Notes: generated from the letters alone by a model not told the origin. A stretch of 64,000 bases of DNA from UBA5486 sp036744795 (GCA_036744795.1 DAIOHK010000001.1:62001-126000), one strand, 5' to 3'. Positions 1-7,780 are shown, counted from the stretch's first letter. Translations and numbers: made by a program.

Positions 1-981
1 TTCGCTATAGGCATCAACTAAAAAAGCAAGCGTGGCACGGTCTACCCCGGCTGAAGGTTCAATTACATACGGTATATAATGCTCATTAGTTTCATGATCA
101 AAATAATCCATCTTATTCCCACTATATTCTGAATGACGTTTCAAATCAAAATCTGTACGATTCGCTACCCCCTCTAGCTCTGACCAGCCCATAGGGAAGT
201 AGTATTCAATATCAGAACAAGCCTTTGCATAATGAGCTAATTCTTCTTGTTCATGGGGGCGTACACGTAAACGCTCCGGCGTAATTCCAAGGTTTTTATA
301 CCAATTAAACCTCTCTTCGATCCACTGGCGGTAATGCTCTTCATCAGTTCCAGGTTTAACAAAATATTCAATCTCCATCTGTTCAAATTCCCTGGTTCGG
401 AAAGTAAAATTACCAGGAGTAATCTCATTCCTGAAAGATTTACCAATTTGTCCAATTCCAAAAGGAAGTTTCTTACGAGAAGTAGTTAAAACATTTTGGA
501 AATTGACAAATATTCCTTGTGCAGTTTCTGGCCTTAAATAGACAACAGCAGCATTATCTTCTACCGGACCCATGAAGGTTTTGAACATTAAATTAAAATT
601 ACGGGGTTCGGTCAATTCCCCACCGCATTCTGGACAGTTTTCAGTGGTTAAATGATCTGCTCGAAATCTCTGTTTACACTCCTTACAATCAACTAAAGGA
701 TCAGTAAAACCTGCCAAATGTCCACTGGCTTCCCATACTTTTGGGTGCATCAGAATACTGGCATCCTGACCAACCATATCATTTTTTTCTTGGATCATCG
801 CCTTCCACCAGGCACGTTTAACATTATTTTTTAGTTCAACACCTAAAGGTCCATAATCCCAACAACTATTAAGACCACCATAAATCTCACTACTAGGAAA
901 GATAAAACCTCTTCTTTTTGCAAGAGAAACAATCTTCTCCATGGTGGTAGTTGCTTGAGGGTTCTTCATCTCTTTGTCCAT
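1..981 (-). CDS. glyS: Glycine--tRNA ligase, class II (3' part cut by window edge)
   Basis: Charges tRNA-Gly with glycine in the cytoplasm. The frame is open from the ATG at 981 to base 1 (327 codons), so the C-terminal part lies outside the window. The N-terminus resembles single-chain (alpha2) glycyl-tRNA synthetases: an early RRGFIFPSSEIYGG segment, then WDYGPLG, a CKECKQRFRADH...CPECGGE zinc-type insertion, and the class II motif 2 region FRNEITP...FTFRTREFEQMEIEYF. This is the glyQS-type enzyme, not the alpha2beta2 glyQ/glyS pair. An SD-like GGAGGA precedes the ATG by a few bases. The short reading frame at 237-461 is a shadow of this gene. Confidence 0.95.
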   Translation of the reverse strand, partial: MDKEMKNPQATTTMEKIVSLAKRRGFIFPSSEIYGGLNSCWDYGPLGVELKNNVKRAWWKAMIQEKNDMVGQDASILMHPKVWEASGHLAGFTDPLVDCKECKQRFRADHLTTENCPECGGELTEPRNFNLMFKTFMGPVEDNAAVVYLRPETAQGIFVNFQNVLTTSRKKLPFGIGQIGKSFRNEITPGNFTFRTREFEQMEIEYFVKPGTDEEHYRQWIEERFNWYKNLGITPERLRVRPHEQEELAHYAKACSDIEYYFPMGWSELEGVANRTDFDLKRHSEYSGNKMDYFDHETNEHYIPYVIEPSAGVDRATLAFLVDAYSE

Positions 982-1067
982 TGTAATCCTCCTTTAAAGG
1001 ATAAGTTTTAAAATATTTATTCTGTTAACTGAAAAATCACTCTCGATACCGATCGCTCCGTAACTGT

Positions 1068-1085
1068 GGGAATTGTATAATTACC
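1068..1085. repeat. End of MITE-like repeat (GGGAATTG family)
   Basis: GGGAATTGTATAATTACC matches the terminal motif of the dispersed family described at 31533-31774. It lies in the short gap between spoIIM and glyS. Only one end is recognisable. Confidence 0.5.
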
Positions 1086-1108
1086 CCACAATATAGAGCT
1101 GTATTTTC

Positions 1109-1729
1109 TTAGGTAGAAAATAAATATGGTGAAACTGAAACCTCCATAAAGGCAGCAATAAATAAAAGAGTAATGATAAATGGTAAAAAAGTAAGAGTTT
1201 CTTTAAGATTTGAAATAAACCACTTAGAATTTTTGGATTTAATTAAATTCCGCCAATTCCACGCTCCCCAAACCATTCCGACTGCTGCCGAGATTATAAT
1301 TGCCGGTATTTCAAAAATCCCATGGGGAATTAAACTCAGAAAGAAATTACCTTTCGTCAAAACCTGCTTATACTCAAAAAATCCAGCCATTAAACCTATA
1401 ATGAAACCATTAGGAAGGATCCCTAAAATTACTGGGAGAATAGGCAGAATCCCTCCAGCTAATATGATCAACAGCGAAACCAATAAATTATTGAAAAAAA
1501 TAATTCTAAACTGTCCCAACCAATTAGTTAATCTCATTTTCTCGGCCAAATCAGAAAATTTTATTTTAATAATTTGTGTAACCGCTTGTTCCGCTAAAAC
1601 AGGGCTACTTAACCAAACACTATAGCCTAAAGCTACACAAATCACTAACATACTAGTACAACAAGCAATGGTTATTCGGTATTTTTGGGAGAAAGAAGGC
1701 CAAAATCTGATTTTTAACAAATAAATCAT
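1109..1729 (-). CDS. spoIIM: Stage II sporulation protein M family membrane protein
   Basis: This 206-residue integral membrane protein has about five hydrophobic segments. The SpoIIM/DUF95 signature is visible: an FFNNLLVSLL segment near residue 75, then GGILPILPVILGILPNGFIIG, and a LIPHGIFEIPAIIIS motif near residue 135. In Bacillus, SpoIIM works with SpoIID and SpoIIP in septal peptidoglycan remodelling during engulfment. DUF95 proteins also occur in non-sporulation settings, but the spore genes elsewhere in the window favour the sporulation role. It is transcribed alone between glyS and recO. A 22-bp perfect palindrome lies about 50 bp upstream of the start (1781-1802). Confidence 0.8.
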   Translation of the reverse strand: MIYLLKIRFWPSFSQKYRITIACCTSMLVICVALGYSVWLSSPVLAEQAVTQIIKIKFSDLAEKMRLTNWLGQFRIIFFNNLLVSLLIILAGGILPILPVILGILPNGFIIGLMAGFFEYKQVLTKGNFFLSLIPHGIFEIPAIIISAAVGMVWGAWNWRNLIKSKNSKWFISNLKETLTFLPFIITLLFIAAFMEVSVSPYLFST

Positions 1730-1780
1730 CCTTTATGTTTGGGACTTGAGGGAATGCATATTCATCTACGGCATCCATCT

Positions 1781-1802
1781 AACTACAATATATATTGTAG
1801 TT
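1781..1802. promoter_or_regulatory. 22-bp perfect palindrome upstream of spoIIM
   Basis: The 22 bases equal their own reverse complement; each half-site reads AACTACAATAT. It lies 52-73 bp upstream of the spoIIM start. It may be an operator. However, the same half-site sequence (CCACAATAT) forms the subterminal part of the MITE-like repeats, so it may simply belong to the element whose end is at 1820-1836. Confidence 0.4.
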
Positions 1803-1836
1803 AAAACATCAATTAATCAATTTGGGAATTCCTTAA
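1803..1836 (-). repeat. MITE-like repeat end (GGGAATTG family)
   Basis: On the minus strand this reads GGAATTCCCAAATTGATT followed by AATTGATGTTTTAACTACAA. That aligns with the end-plus-subterminal consensus of the family (GGAATTGCATAATTGATT, then a GATTTAACCACAATAT stretch). It fills part of the 190-bp gap between recO and spoIIM. Confidence 0.5.
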
Positions 1837-1921
1837 CTTGTGAAAAAGCTTTATTCCAAAGTATAACAAAGACCAGAGTCTTCTGTCAATTTTTTTAAAG
1901 AAAATAAAAAATTCTTAAATA

Positions 1922-2677
1922 TTAATCCCAGGAAAGCAGTCCCTGTAAAAAGGATAATGATTTTAAAGGTTTCTCTGCTTTAAACTCAATAAAAGAAATT
2001 AAAATCCGGTCGATCTCTGTTTGTAGATGCTTATCAATGGTCCATTTACTTACTATTCTTAAATCAGCCTGGGGCAATTTGTTCAAAACCTCCAAAGCCT
2101 TACTGGAAAGTGTAAGTAATTTAAGTGGTTTCTGCTGCCAGCATTTTTGACAGACAATTCCGCCTTCATCTAAAGAAAACCCGGCAGGTAATATATTTTC
2201 ATCTTCATTACAACGTACGCAACGGTCCAAAGCAGGTTCATAACCTAAATACTTTAACAGTCGTAATTCAAAAGCCCTAGATAAAATAGCTGGTTCTTCT
2301 ACTTTCTCCAAAACTAATAGACCGGCAAGAGTGAAAAGAAATAGTTCTGAATTCATCTCTCCTAACGGTAAAAAAGCATCCAAGATTTCCGACCACCAAG
2401 AAGAATAAGCCATTTTTACTAGATCATCGCGGAGAGTAACAAAAGATCTGAGAATCTCCGCCTGGCTTAGCTGGTCAAGACCTTTCCCCTCAAAGACCAA
2501 CATTTTAATGTAAGAAAACTGTTGCGAGGCACCAACCAGACGGTTCCGTGGACGTCTTGCTCCCCTGGCTACTGTCTCAATCTTTCCCTTTTCTTTAGTA
2601 AAAATCGTTAAAATTTTATCGGCTTCACCCAAAGTCCGGCTGCGTAGGATAATCCCCTCAGTACGATAAAGTGCCAC
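1922..2677 (-). CDS. recO: DNA repair protein RecO
   Basis: Recombination mediator that helps load RecA onto SSB-coated single-stranded DNA in the RecFOR pathway. The 251 residues are normal for the family. An N-terminal OB-fold is visible (ALYRTEGIILRSRTLGEADKI, then VARGARRPRNRLVGA). The middle holds a CVRC...CQKC zinc-binding module (about residues 153-178). The gene follows DUF2905 with only 4 bp between them, and the ruv operon lies further upstream, so this stretch groups recombination genes. Confidence 0.95.
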   Translation of the reverse strand: MALYRTEGIILRSRTLGEADKILTIFTKEKGKIETVARGARRPRNRLVGASQQFSYIKMLVFEGKGLDQLSQAEILRSFVTLRDDLVKMAYSSWWSEILDAFLPLGEMNSELFLFTLAGLLVLEKVEEPAILSRAFELRLLKYLGYEPALDRCVRCNEDENILPAGFSLDEGGIVCQKCWQQKPLKLLTLSSKALEVLNKLPQADLRIVSKWTIDKHLQTEIDRILISFIEFKAEKPLKSLSFLQGLLSWD

Positions 2678-2681
2678 CTAG

Positions 2682-2909
2682 CTACCTCCTTGAGAAAAGA
2701 GCAAAGATTAAGCCAAGAATAATACTCAAAATAATACAGGTTGCCAGAGGAAAATAAAAAGTAAAATTACCGCGGCGAATCAAAATATCCCCAGGAAGCC
2801 TACCCAACCAGCGAATCTTGCCACTCCACTTCAGAAGAATACCAATAATAATTAGTAACAAACCGGAAATAATTAAAAGACGCCCAAAAGCATTAAGCGA
2901 ATTAGGCAT
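2682..2909 (-). CDS. DUF2905 family small membrane protein
   Basis: A 75-residue protein with two hydrophobic helices (about residues 8-27 and 51-71). The intervening loop, KWSGKIRWLGRLPGDILIRRGNF, is typical of DUF2905. The function is unknown. In many Firmicutes DUF2905 genes sit beside ruvB or queuosine genes, as here between queH and recO. Its stop lies 4 bp before the recO start, which suggests co-transcription. Confidence 0.85.
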   Translation of the reverse strand: MPNSLNAFGRLLIISGLLLIIIGILLKWSGKIRWLGRLPGDILIRRGNFTFYFPLATCIILSIILGLIFALFSRR

Positions 2910-2931
2910 TAGTAAAGCCCCCTGTCTTACT

Positions 2932-3489
2932 CTAATCTTTATTCAGTTTATTCTTATTAGGAGGTTTGTAATAACGATCACTCTCACTATAGATGCAACC
3001 ACAATATCCTTGACGATACAAATTTAATTCTCGCGCTAGTTGCTGACTCTTTCTAAAACCCGGTCTTAAATCTTCGGTACAAAACGAGAGATTATACTGG
3101 CGTGCTAGCTTCTCGCCTAGCTTGCAGATGAGTTCCCGATTTTGATAGGGAGAGATTAAAAGAGTAGTTCCAAACCAATCAATTCCTAACTCCTTAGCTT
3201 TTAAAGCAGTTTTTTCCATCCGGATCTTGTAACAGAAGCCACAACGTTCTTGCTCATGAAAAACAACCTTCCGTAAAAACTCTGGCATATCATATTCTTC
3301 TTCCATAATTAATGGAAGATTCTTTAATTCAGAAAAGGTCTGCAGAGATTCTTTCCTTCGCACCCATTCTTTATAAGGATGAATATTAGGATTATAATAA
3401 TACATGGTCAAATCGAAGCCCTTTTGAGATAAATATTCCGTAGAATAAGTAGCACAAGGCCCACAACAAGTATGGAGCAGTAAATCCAT
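2932..3489 (-). CDS. queH: Epoxyqueuosine reductase QueH
   Basis: Non-orthologous replacement of QueG that reduces epoxyqueuosine to queuosine in tRNA, the last step of Q biosynthesis. The family (formerly DUF208) is shown by HTCCGPCATYS at the N-terminus, NIHPYKEWVRR, ERCGFCYKIRM and a C-terminal YCGCIYSE. These cysteines correspond to the Fe-S cluster and metal ligands of QueH. The ATG at 3489 is preferred because AGAGGTG lies at good spacing before it. A GTG at 3498, within that SD, would add three residues. Confidence 0.92.
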   Translation of the reverse strand: MDLLLHTCCGPCATYSTEYLSQKGFDLTMYYYNPNIHPYKEWVRRKESLQTFSELKNLPLIMEEEYDMPEFLRKVVFHEQERCGFCYKIRMEKTALKAKELGIDWFGTTLLISPYQNRELICKLGEKLARQYNLSFCTEDLRPGFRKSQQLARELNLYRQGYCGCIYSESDRYYKPPNKNKLNKD

Positions 3490-3513
3490 GAATAACACCT
3501 CTTTATTTAACAG

Positions 3514-4551
3514 CTATAATTCCAATTCCGCCTGATTAGTCTTTTCCACGAGCTCATGATTTAACCCTAGATGTTCCCAAGCAAGCTTGGTCGTAACTCG
3601 TCCCCGGGGAGTCCTTTGTAGAAAACCAATCTGCATAAGAAATGGTTCATAAACATCCTCAATTGTCTCTACAGCTTCTTGAGTAGCAGCAGCTAAAGTC
3701 TCCACACCAACCGGGCCCCCACCAAATTTAGTGATGATCGTCTCAAGTACTAATCGATCAACGCGATCTAACCCTTTTTTGTCCACTTCAAGAAAATTTA
3801 GAGCTTCTTCTGCTACTTCCCCAGTAATGATACCATCTGCTTTAACCTGAGCAAAATCCCGAACCCGTTTTAAAAGACGATTGGCTATTCGCGGAGTCCC
3901 CCTCGACCGATGGGCTAACTCCTCCGCTCCACCGGTTTCTATACCAATATTTAGAATCTGAGCAGTCCTAGTAATAATCTTCTCTAAATCTTCGTTACTA
4001 TAAAACTCTAACCGATTAATGATTCCAAAACGATCACGTAAAGGTGCGGATAGCGATCCGGCCCGCGTAGTTGCACCCACTAAAGTAAAGGGTGGTAAAT
4101 CTATCCGCACCGAACGAGCGCTCGGCCCTTTGCCGATTATTATATCTAGAGCAAAATCCTCCATCGCTGGGTAAAGTACTTCTTCTACTGCTCTGTTAAG
4201 CCGATGAACCTCATCTATAAAAAGAACATCATGGCTTTCCAAATTAGTAAGAATTGCCGCTAAATCACCAGGCCGTTCAATTGCTGGGCCGGAGGTAATC
4301 CGGATCTGAACTCCAAGTTCCACCGCAATGATATGAGCCAAGGTAGTTTTCCCTAAACCCGGAGGACCATATAATAATACATGATCCAAAGGTTCCCGTC
4401 TTTCCCGGGCAGCTTGAATAAAAATCTCCAGGTTCTCCTTAACCCGCGATTGGCCTATATATTCTTCCATTTTTCTTGGCCTCAGGGAGAGATCAAGCCC
4501 TGAATCCTCCTCCCGAAAACTGGGAGATACTAAACGGGTATCATCATCCAT
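3514..4551 (-). CDS. ruvB: Holliday junction branch-migration helicase RuvB
   Basis: ATP-driven motor that, with RuvA, moves Holliday junctions. The 345 residues cover the whole family length: N-terminal SLRPRKMEEYIGQ, Walker A GPPGLGKTTLAH near residue 62, Walker B LFIDEVHRL, sensor-type GATTRAGSLSAPLRDRFG, and a C-terminal winged helix with GGGPVGVETLA and LQRTPRGRV. It is separated from ruvA by a 524-bp block of repeats, unlike the usual tight ruvAB junction. Confidence 0.97.
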   Translation of the reverse strand: MDDDTRLVSPSFREEDSGLDLSLRPRKMEEYIGQSRVKENLEIFIQAARERREPLDHVLLYGPPGLGKTTLAHIIAVELGVQIRITSGPAIERPGDLAAILTNLESHDVLFIDEVHRLNRAVEEVLYPAMEDFALDIIIGKGPSARSVRIDLPPFTLVGATTRAGSLSAPLRDRFGIINRLEFYSNEDLEKIITRTAQILNIGIETGGAEELAHRSRGTPRIANRLLKRVRDFAQVKADGIITGEVAEEALNFLEVDKKGLDRVDRLVLETIITKFGGGPVGVETLAAATQEAVETIEDVYEPFLMQIGFLQRTPRGRVTTKLAWEHLGLNHELVEKTNQAELEL

Positions 4552-4612
4552 AAAAAAACCCCTTTTCTAATCCGATAAATTCTTCCCCGACTACTTAGAA
4601 AATACATCTCGA

Positions 4613-4733
4613 TACTCGTTGCTCGTTAGTCTCACATTTCGCCTTTCATCTATACCAAGAAAACATTACCACAGGCTTTCATGATTTTTCTTGGGGTTTT
4701 AGGTAGGCGAAAAATGAGATTACTCGTCGCTCG
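4613..4733. repeat. ~95-bp hairpin repeat with TAGTCTCA / TGAGATTA ends
   Basis: The outer arms TAGTCTCACATTTCGCC (4627-4643) and GGCGAAAAATGAGATTA (4706-4722) pair with few mismatches. The inner arms CCAAGAAAA (4655-4663) and TTTTTCTTGG (4685-4694) pair as well. The element is flanked by 12-bp near-identical direct repeats ACTCGTTGCTCG / ACTCGTCGCTCG. Two further copies lie in tandem at 35833-36019. Confidence 0.75.
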
Positions 4734-4808
4734 GTTGAATGACCGCCTTTGTAAGCTTTAGGTGAAAGTTATATTTTCATCCTTTCGCTTGCCCCAGCTT
4801 GCTGGGGT

Positions 4809-4993
4809 GGGTGACTACCTAGAAAATACTCTTAAATTATCTCTTATTATTCTTTGCCCTGCCAGGTCAGAATGTTGTTTCGCAAGTGATATTGGATTTC
4901 GTCATTAGCATTCTTGGTGAAGCGGAGGCTGAAATTGGGTCGAGCGACAGGAGGTCGCGAGCCGCTTTTGGTCCAGGATGGACTATAAAGCGG
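4809..4993. repeat. Truncated copy of the multi-helix palindromic element
   Basis: Bases 4862-4993 match the left part of the complete element at 23397-23610, from CCAGGTCAGAATGTTG through CCGCTTTTGGTCC...GGACTATAAAGCGG. The right-hand arms are absent and a different hairpin follows. The preceding leader (GACTACCTAGAAAATACTC and on) is nearly identical to 7709-7756. Confidence 0.75.
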
Positions 4994-5005
4994 ACTTCAT
5001 TGCTT

Positions 5006-5076
5006 GTTGATTCACCTGGCTACCTGGCTTTATTCAGTTCACTTCGTGATGTCTGTAGGTAGCCAGCGTGAACAAC
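5006..5076. repeat. GTTGATTCACC-type hairpin at ruvA stop
   Basis: The arm GTTGATTCACCTGGCTAC (from 5006) pairs with GTAGCCAGCGTGAACAAC (ending 5076), with one small bulge. The loop carries ATTCAGTTCACTTCGTGAT. The right arm abuts the ruvA TAG codon. Related hairpins are at 7564-7624, 7648-7711 and 51108-51171. Confidence 0.7.
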
Positions 5077-5672
5077 TACCTCATTAATAGTTTTAAAGCT
5101 TCCCGGATTAACTCTTGTAATTCAAGTCCCGGTTTAGTAGAATCTACTTTATTAACGGCCTGAATTGCTTCATTCTGCTGATAGCCAAGGGCAACCAGAG
5201 CATCGATCGCATCCTCTATCAACCGATTTGATGTTCGGGTGATCTTCTGCTGAAAAGAACTTTCCTGAACTTCTTTTTTGATTTTAGATTTTAATTCTAG
5301 GATTAATCTTTGAGCAGTTTTTAAGCCAATTCCAGGAACAGTAGATATGGTCTTGGTATCCTCTTCTATTATAGCTTGGCAAAACTGTTCCGTAGTAAGG
5401 ACAGATAATACGGATAGTGCAGTCTTAGGACCAATGCCAGAAACAGTAATCAGTTTTGTAAATAAAGATTTTTCCTCCCGACTTAAAAACCCGTAAAGAA
5501 GCATCGCATCTTCCCGATGGGAAAGATGGGTATAAATAAGTAAATCCTTTTCCAGTCCAATTTGATCTAAATTAGATAATGGCATTAAGATCTGAAATCC
5601 TATACCATTTACTTCTAAAACAATTGCATCATCTGTAGTATCAACTACTTTCCCCCGCAAAAAAGCGATCAC
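5076..5672 (-). CDS. ruvA: Holliday junction DNA helicase subunit RuvA
   Basis: Binds four-way junctions and recruits RuvB. It has the OB-fold N-terminus IAFLRGKVVDTTDDAIVLEVNGIGF, HhH motifs around VSGIGPKTALSVLS and VPGIGLKTAQRLILEL, and a C-terminal domain III ending EALKLLMR. The GTG at 5672 is chosen because family members begin (M/V)IAFLRG and AAAGGGGG lies just upstream. The longer frame reaching 5723 overlaps ruvC. The start lies 2 bp after the ruvC stop, which indicates a coupled operon. Confidence 0.95.
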   Translation of the reverse strand: MIAFLRGKVVDTTDDAIVLEVNGIGFQILMPLSNLDQIGLEKDLLIYTHLSHREDAMLLYGFLSREEKSLFTKLITVSGIGPKTALSVLSVLTTEQFCQAIIEEDTKTISTVPGIGLKTAQRLILELKSKIKKEVQESSFQQKITRTSNRLIEDAIDALVALGYQQNEAIQAVNKVDSTKPGLELQELIREALKLLMR

Positions 5673-5674
5673 AG

Positions 5675-6169
5675 CTAAACCCCCTTTATCTGACTTGAAC
5701 AACGCCAGGAATGAGCATGACAAATCGCAATGGCTAGAGCATCAGCAGCATCATCAGGCTTGGGTATTGCGTTTAGTCCTAATAAAACCCTCACCATCTC
5801 CTGAACCTGTCTTTTTTCCGCCCGTCCATATCCGACTACCGCCATTTTAACTTGTAAAGGAGTATATTCGGCAAACTTAATTCTTTGTTCTGCTGCCACT
5901 AACATTATCACACCTCTAGCTTGTCCAACAGTCAAAGCAGTCCTAGTGTTCTTATTGAAAAATAGTTCCTCTACAACCATTACTTCTGGTTTATACTCCT
6001 TAACTAGATCAGTAATCTTCTGATGTATAGTCATCAATCTCTCCTCTGCCATTAGGTCGGAAGATGTTCTTATTACTCCATATTTCAAAGGTTTTATACG
6101 ATTACCATTCTGTTCAAGTAAACCATACCCAGTGATAGCAATACCAGGGTCTACACCTAAAATTAACAT
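5675..6169 (-). CDS. ruvC: Holliday junction resolvase RuvC
   Basis: Endonuclease that cuts Holliday junctions symmetrically. The 164 residues carry the RNase H-like core: N-terminal LGVDPGIAITGYG (catalytic Asp 7), VVEELFFNKNTRTA (Glu near 68), VGYGRAEKRQVQ, and the C-terminal acidic pair in KPDDAADALAIAICHAH. It is the first gene of ruvC-ruvA, with ruvB after the repeat block. Confidence 0.96.
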   Translation of the reverse strand: MLILGVDPGIAITGYGLLEQNGNRIKPLKYGVIRTSSDLMAEERLMTIHQKITDLVKEYKPEVMVVEELFFNKNTRTALTVGQARGVIMLVAAEQRIKFAEYTPLQVKMAVVGYGRAEKRQVQEMVRVLLGLNAIPKPDDAADALAIAICHAHSWRCSSQIKGV

Positions 6170-6285
6170 AAATTCACTCCTGTTATTTTAGCATTCAAAT
6201 TATTACTTCTTCTGCAATCACCATCTTAATCCTTCATTCTTCCGCTCTCAATTATTAATTTTCAATAAAGAAATAGTATACCGGA

Positions 6286-6315
6286 TTGGCGTAAAAATGT
6301 ATTATCAAGTATAAT
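6286..6315 (+). promoter_or_regulatory. Sigma-A-like promoter for the M28 peptidase
   Basis: TTGGCG (6286-6291) and TATAAT (6310-6315) are separated by 18 bp and lie about 35 bp upstream of the ATG at 6351. The -10 is perfect and the -35 matches four of six. Confidence 0.55.
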
Positions 6316-6350
6316 AGATCTATACAAAAAGAAAAGCAGGTGGTTTCGAT

Positions 6351-7487
6351 ATGTCCCAAGCTTATCAACACGTGAAATATTTGGCGGAAGAAATAGGCCC
6401 CAGGGGTTCTTGTACGGCACAAGAAAGAAAAGCCGCAGAATATATCAAGGCTCAACTGGTGAAGATGGGATTTGAACCAAAATGGGAACAGTTCAAGGCC
6501 GTAACTTCTTTTTCCTGGGCTTTTGGTTTGATCTACCTCTTTTTTGTTATTGCTGCATTCATTTATCCTTCCTCTCCTTATTTGGGTTTTATCATTACCT
6601 TCTTAGCCTTTTTAGGATTTTACTTTGAAACAAATACTTTTCCTTTATTTTCTAAGCTTATACCCAAAAAAAGTAGTCAAAACATAATAGCTGAGGTTCC
6701 AGCCCGGAGTAAAGCCATAAGAAACGTAATCATAATGGCTCATTATGACAGTTCCCGTTCAGCCTTGAGTTTCTCTCCAAAGATGGTAAAAAACTTCCGT
6801 ACTACTTACCTACTGATGGTGGTAGCAATGGGGCTCCAGGTTTTCTTTTATGCCTTAGGTGTATTCTCGTCTCTTCCCCAGCAGCTGTTATGGATCTTTT
6901 CTTTACCTTCAGCTATTTACTTAGCCTTTACTTTATTTCTTCTTATCCATAGAGAACTATTTGGCGAATATACTCCCGGAGCTAATGATAATGCTTCCGG
7001 CGTTGCTGTGTTATTAGAGGTTGCAAAAGTACTTGCTCGTTTCCCCTTACTTACTACTACGGTTACACTAGTCGCTACCGGTGCCGAGGAATCAGGGACC
7101 AATGGGGCACTAGACTTTCTCCGTCGTCACCAGCCTTCAAAAGAAACATTTATTATTAATCTTGATAATTTAGGTAGCGGAAATTTAACTGCTATCACTC
7201 ATGAAGGAATTCTAGGTACTAAACCTTCATCCCCAGAACTTCTTTCCCTAGCTGAACATACAGTCGAAGAGAAAAATTTAAAACTTAAGTTCCTACCCTA
7301 TAACCTTTTAACTACTGATGGTACTGTCTTTATAAAGCGTAAATACCCTGTAATGACAGTAATGGCTTTTGATCAAGAGGGCCTCTTACCAAACTGGCAC
7401 TGGCCTACCGACCGGGCAGAATTTGTAAAACCGGAAAACTTAGAAGATGCCAAAGAATTGGTGCTGGGAATCATCAGAAAACTATAA
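6351..7487 (+). CDS. Membrane-embedded M28 family aminopeptidase-like protein
   Basis: Probable zinc metallopeptidase anchored in the membrane. The N-terminal segment (YLAEEIGPRGSCTAQERKAAEYI) starts the M28 fold. It is interrupted by two blocks of hydrophobic helices (about residues 63-105 and 155-200). The di-zinc ligands appear intact: HYDS near 131, GANDNASG, GAEESG, a later NLDNLG, and a C-terminal NWHWPTD histidine. The substrate is unknown. It is the only plus-strand gene in the first 29 kb, has its own promoter, and is followed by a GC-rich hairpin. Confidence 0.85.
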   Translation: MSQAYQHVKYLAEEIGPRGSCTAQERKAAEYIKAQLVKMGFEPKWEQFKAVTSFSWAFGLIYLFFVIAAFIYPSSPYLGFIITFLAFLGFYFETNTFPLFSKLIPKKSSQNIIAEVPARSKAIRNVIIMAHYDSSRSALSFSPKMVKNFRTTYLLMVVAMGLQVFFYALGVFSSLPQQLLWIFSLPSAIYLAFTLFLLIHRELFGEYTPGANDNASGVAVLLEVAKVLARFPLLTTTVTLVATGAEESGTNGALDFLRRHQPSKETFIINLDNLGSGNLTAITHEGILGTKPSSPELLSLAEHTVEEKNLKLKFLPYNLLTTDGTVFIKRKYPVMTVMAFDQEGLLPNWHWPTDRAEFVKPENLEDAKELVLGIIRKL

Positions 7488-7491
7488 AATT

Positions 7492-7518
7492 ATGGCCGCC
7501 CGTTTTACGAGCGGCCAT
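7492..7518 (+). terminator. Hairpin after the M28 peptidase gene
   Basis: ATGGCCGC (7492-7499) pairs perfectly with GCGGCCAT (7511-7518) across an 11-base loop, starting 5 bp after the stop codon. No T-tract follows, so intrinsic termination is uncertain. Confidence 0.5.
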
Positions 7519-7563
7519 CGCCCTATAAGGGACTGGTTAACTACTACTTAGAAAATAGCTCTA

Positions 7564-7624
7564 GTTGATTCACCCGACCTTGATTAAAACACTGGCGTGT
7601 ACAGCAGAAGTCGGCGTGAACAAC
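7564..7624. repeat. GTTGATTCACC-type hairpin
   Basis: The arm GTTGATTCACCCGACCTT (7564-7581) pairs with AAGTCGGCGTGAACAAC (7608-7624). It has the same architecture as 5006-5076, but the lower stem sequence differs (CCGAC instead of CTGGCT) while pairing is kept. Confidence 0.65.
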
Positions 7625-7647
7625 CAATTTAAGCACCTCCGATGCCT

Positions 7648-7711
7648 GTCGACCCACCTGACTTTGATTTTCATCATTTCATGTGCGCGGGCGGTAGCCA
7701 GCGTGGGCGAC
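7648..7711. repeat. GTCGACCCACC-type hairpin
   Basis: The arm GTCGACCCACCTGACT (7648-7663) faces GGTAGCCAGCGTGGGCGAC (7693-7711). The loop segment GATTTTCATCATTTCATGTG also occurs next to the related hairpin at 51108-51171. Confidence 0.65.
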
Positions 7712-7780
7712 TACCTAGAAAATACTCTTAAATTATCTCTTATTATTCTTTGCCCAGCCTGGCCAGAATGTTGTTTCGCA
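7705..7780. repeat. Left-end fragment of the multi-helix element
   Basis: This is nearly identical to 4809-4884: GACTACCTAGAAAATACTC, then about 30 bp, then GGCCAGAATGTTGTTTCGCA. The match stops at 7780. The sequence ATATACAATTCCTTAA that follows resembles a MITE-family end. Together with the two hairpins before it, this fills the 326-bp gap 7488-7813. Confidence 0.65.

Larger units (their letters stand above)
4552..5075. other. 524-bp repeat-filled gap between ruvA and ruvB
   Basis: No gene is visible. Four things are packed end to end: a ~95-bp hairpin element (4613-4733), a short CCCCAGC/GCTGGGG hairpin (4795-4810), a left-hand copy of the multi-helix element (4861-4993), and a GTTGATTCACC hairpin (5006-5076) that touches the ruvA stop codon. 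If ruvA and ruvB are co-transcribed, all of this would be in the mRNA. Confidence 0.75.

Noticed and set aside
982..1108. T-box leader upstream of glyS
   Set aside because: The 127-bp region is too short and lacks the conserved T-box sequence and a terminator/antiterminator pair.
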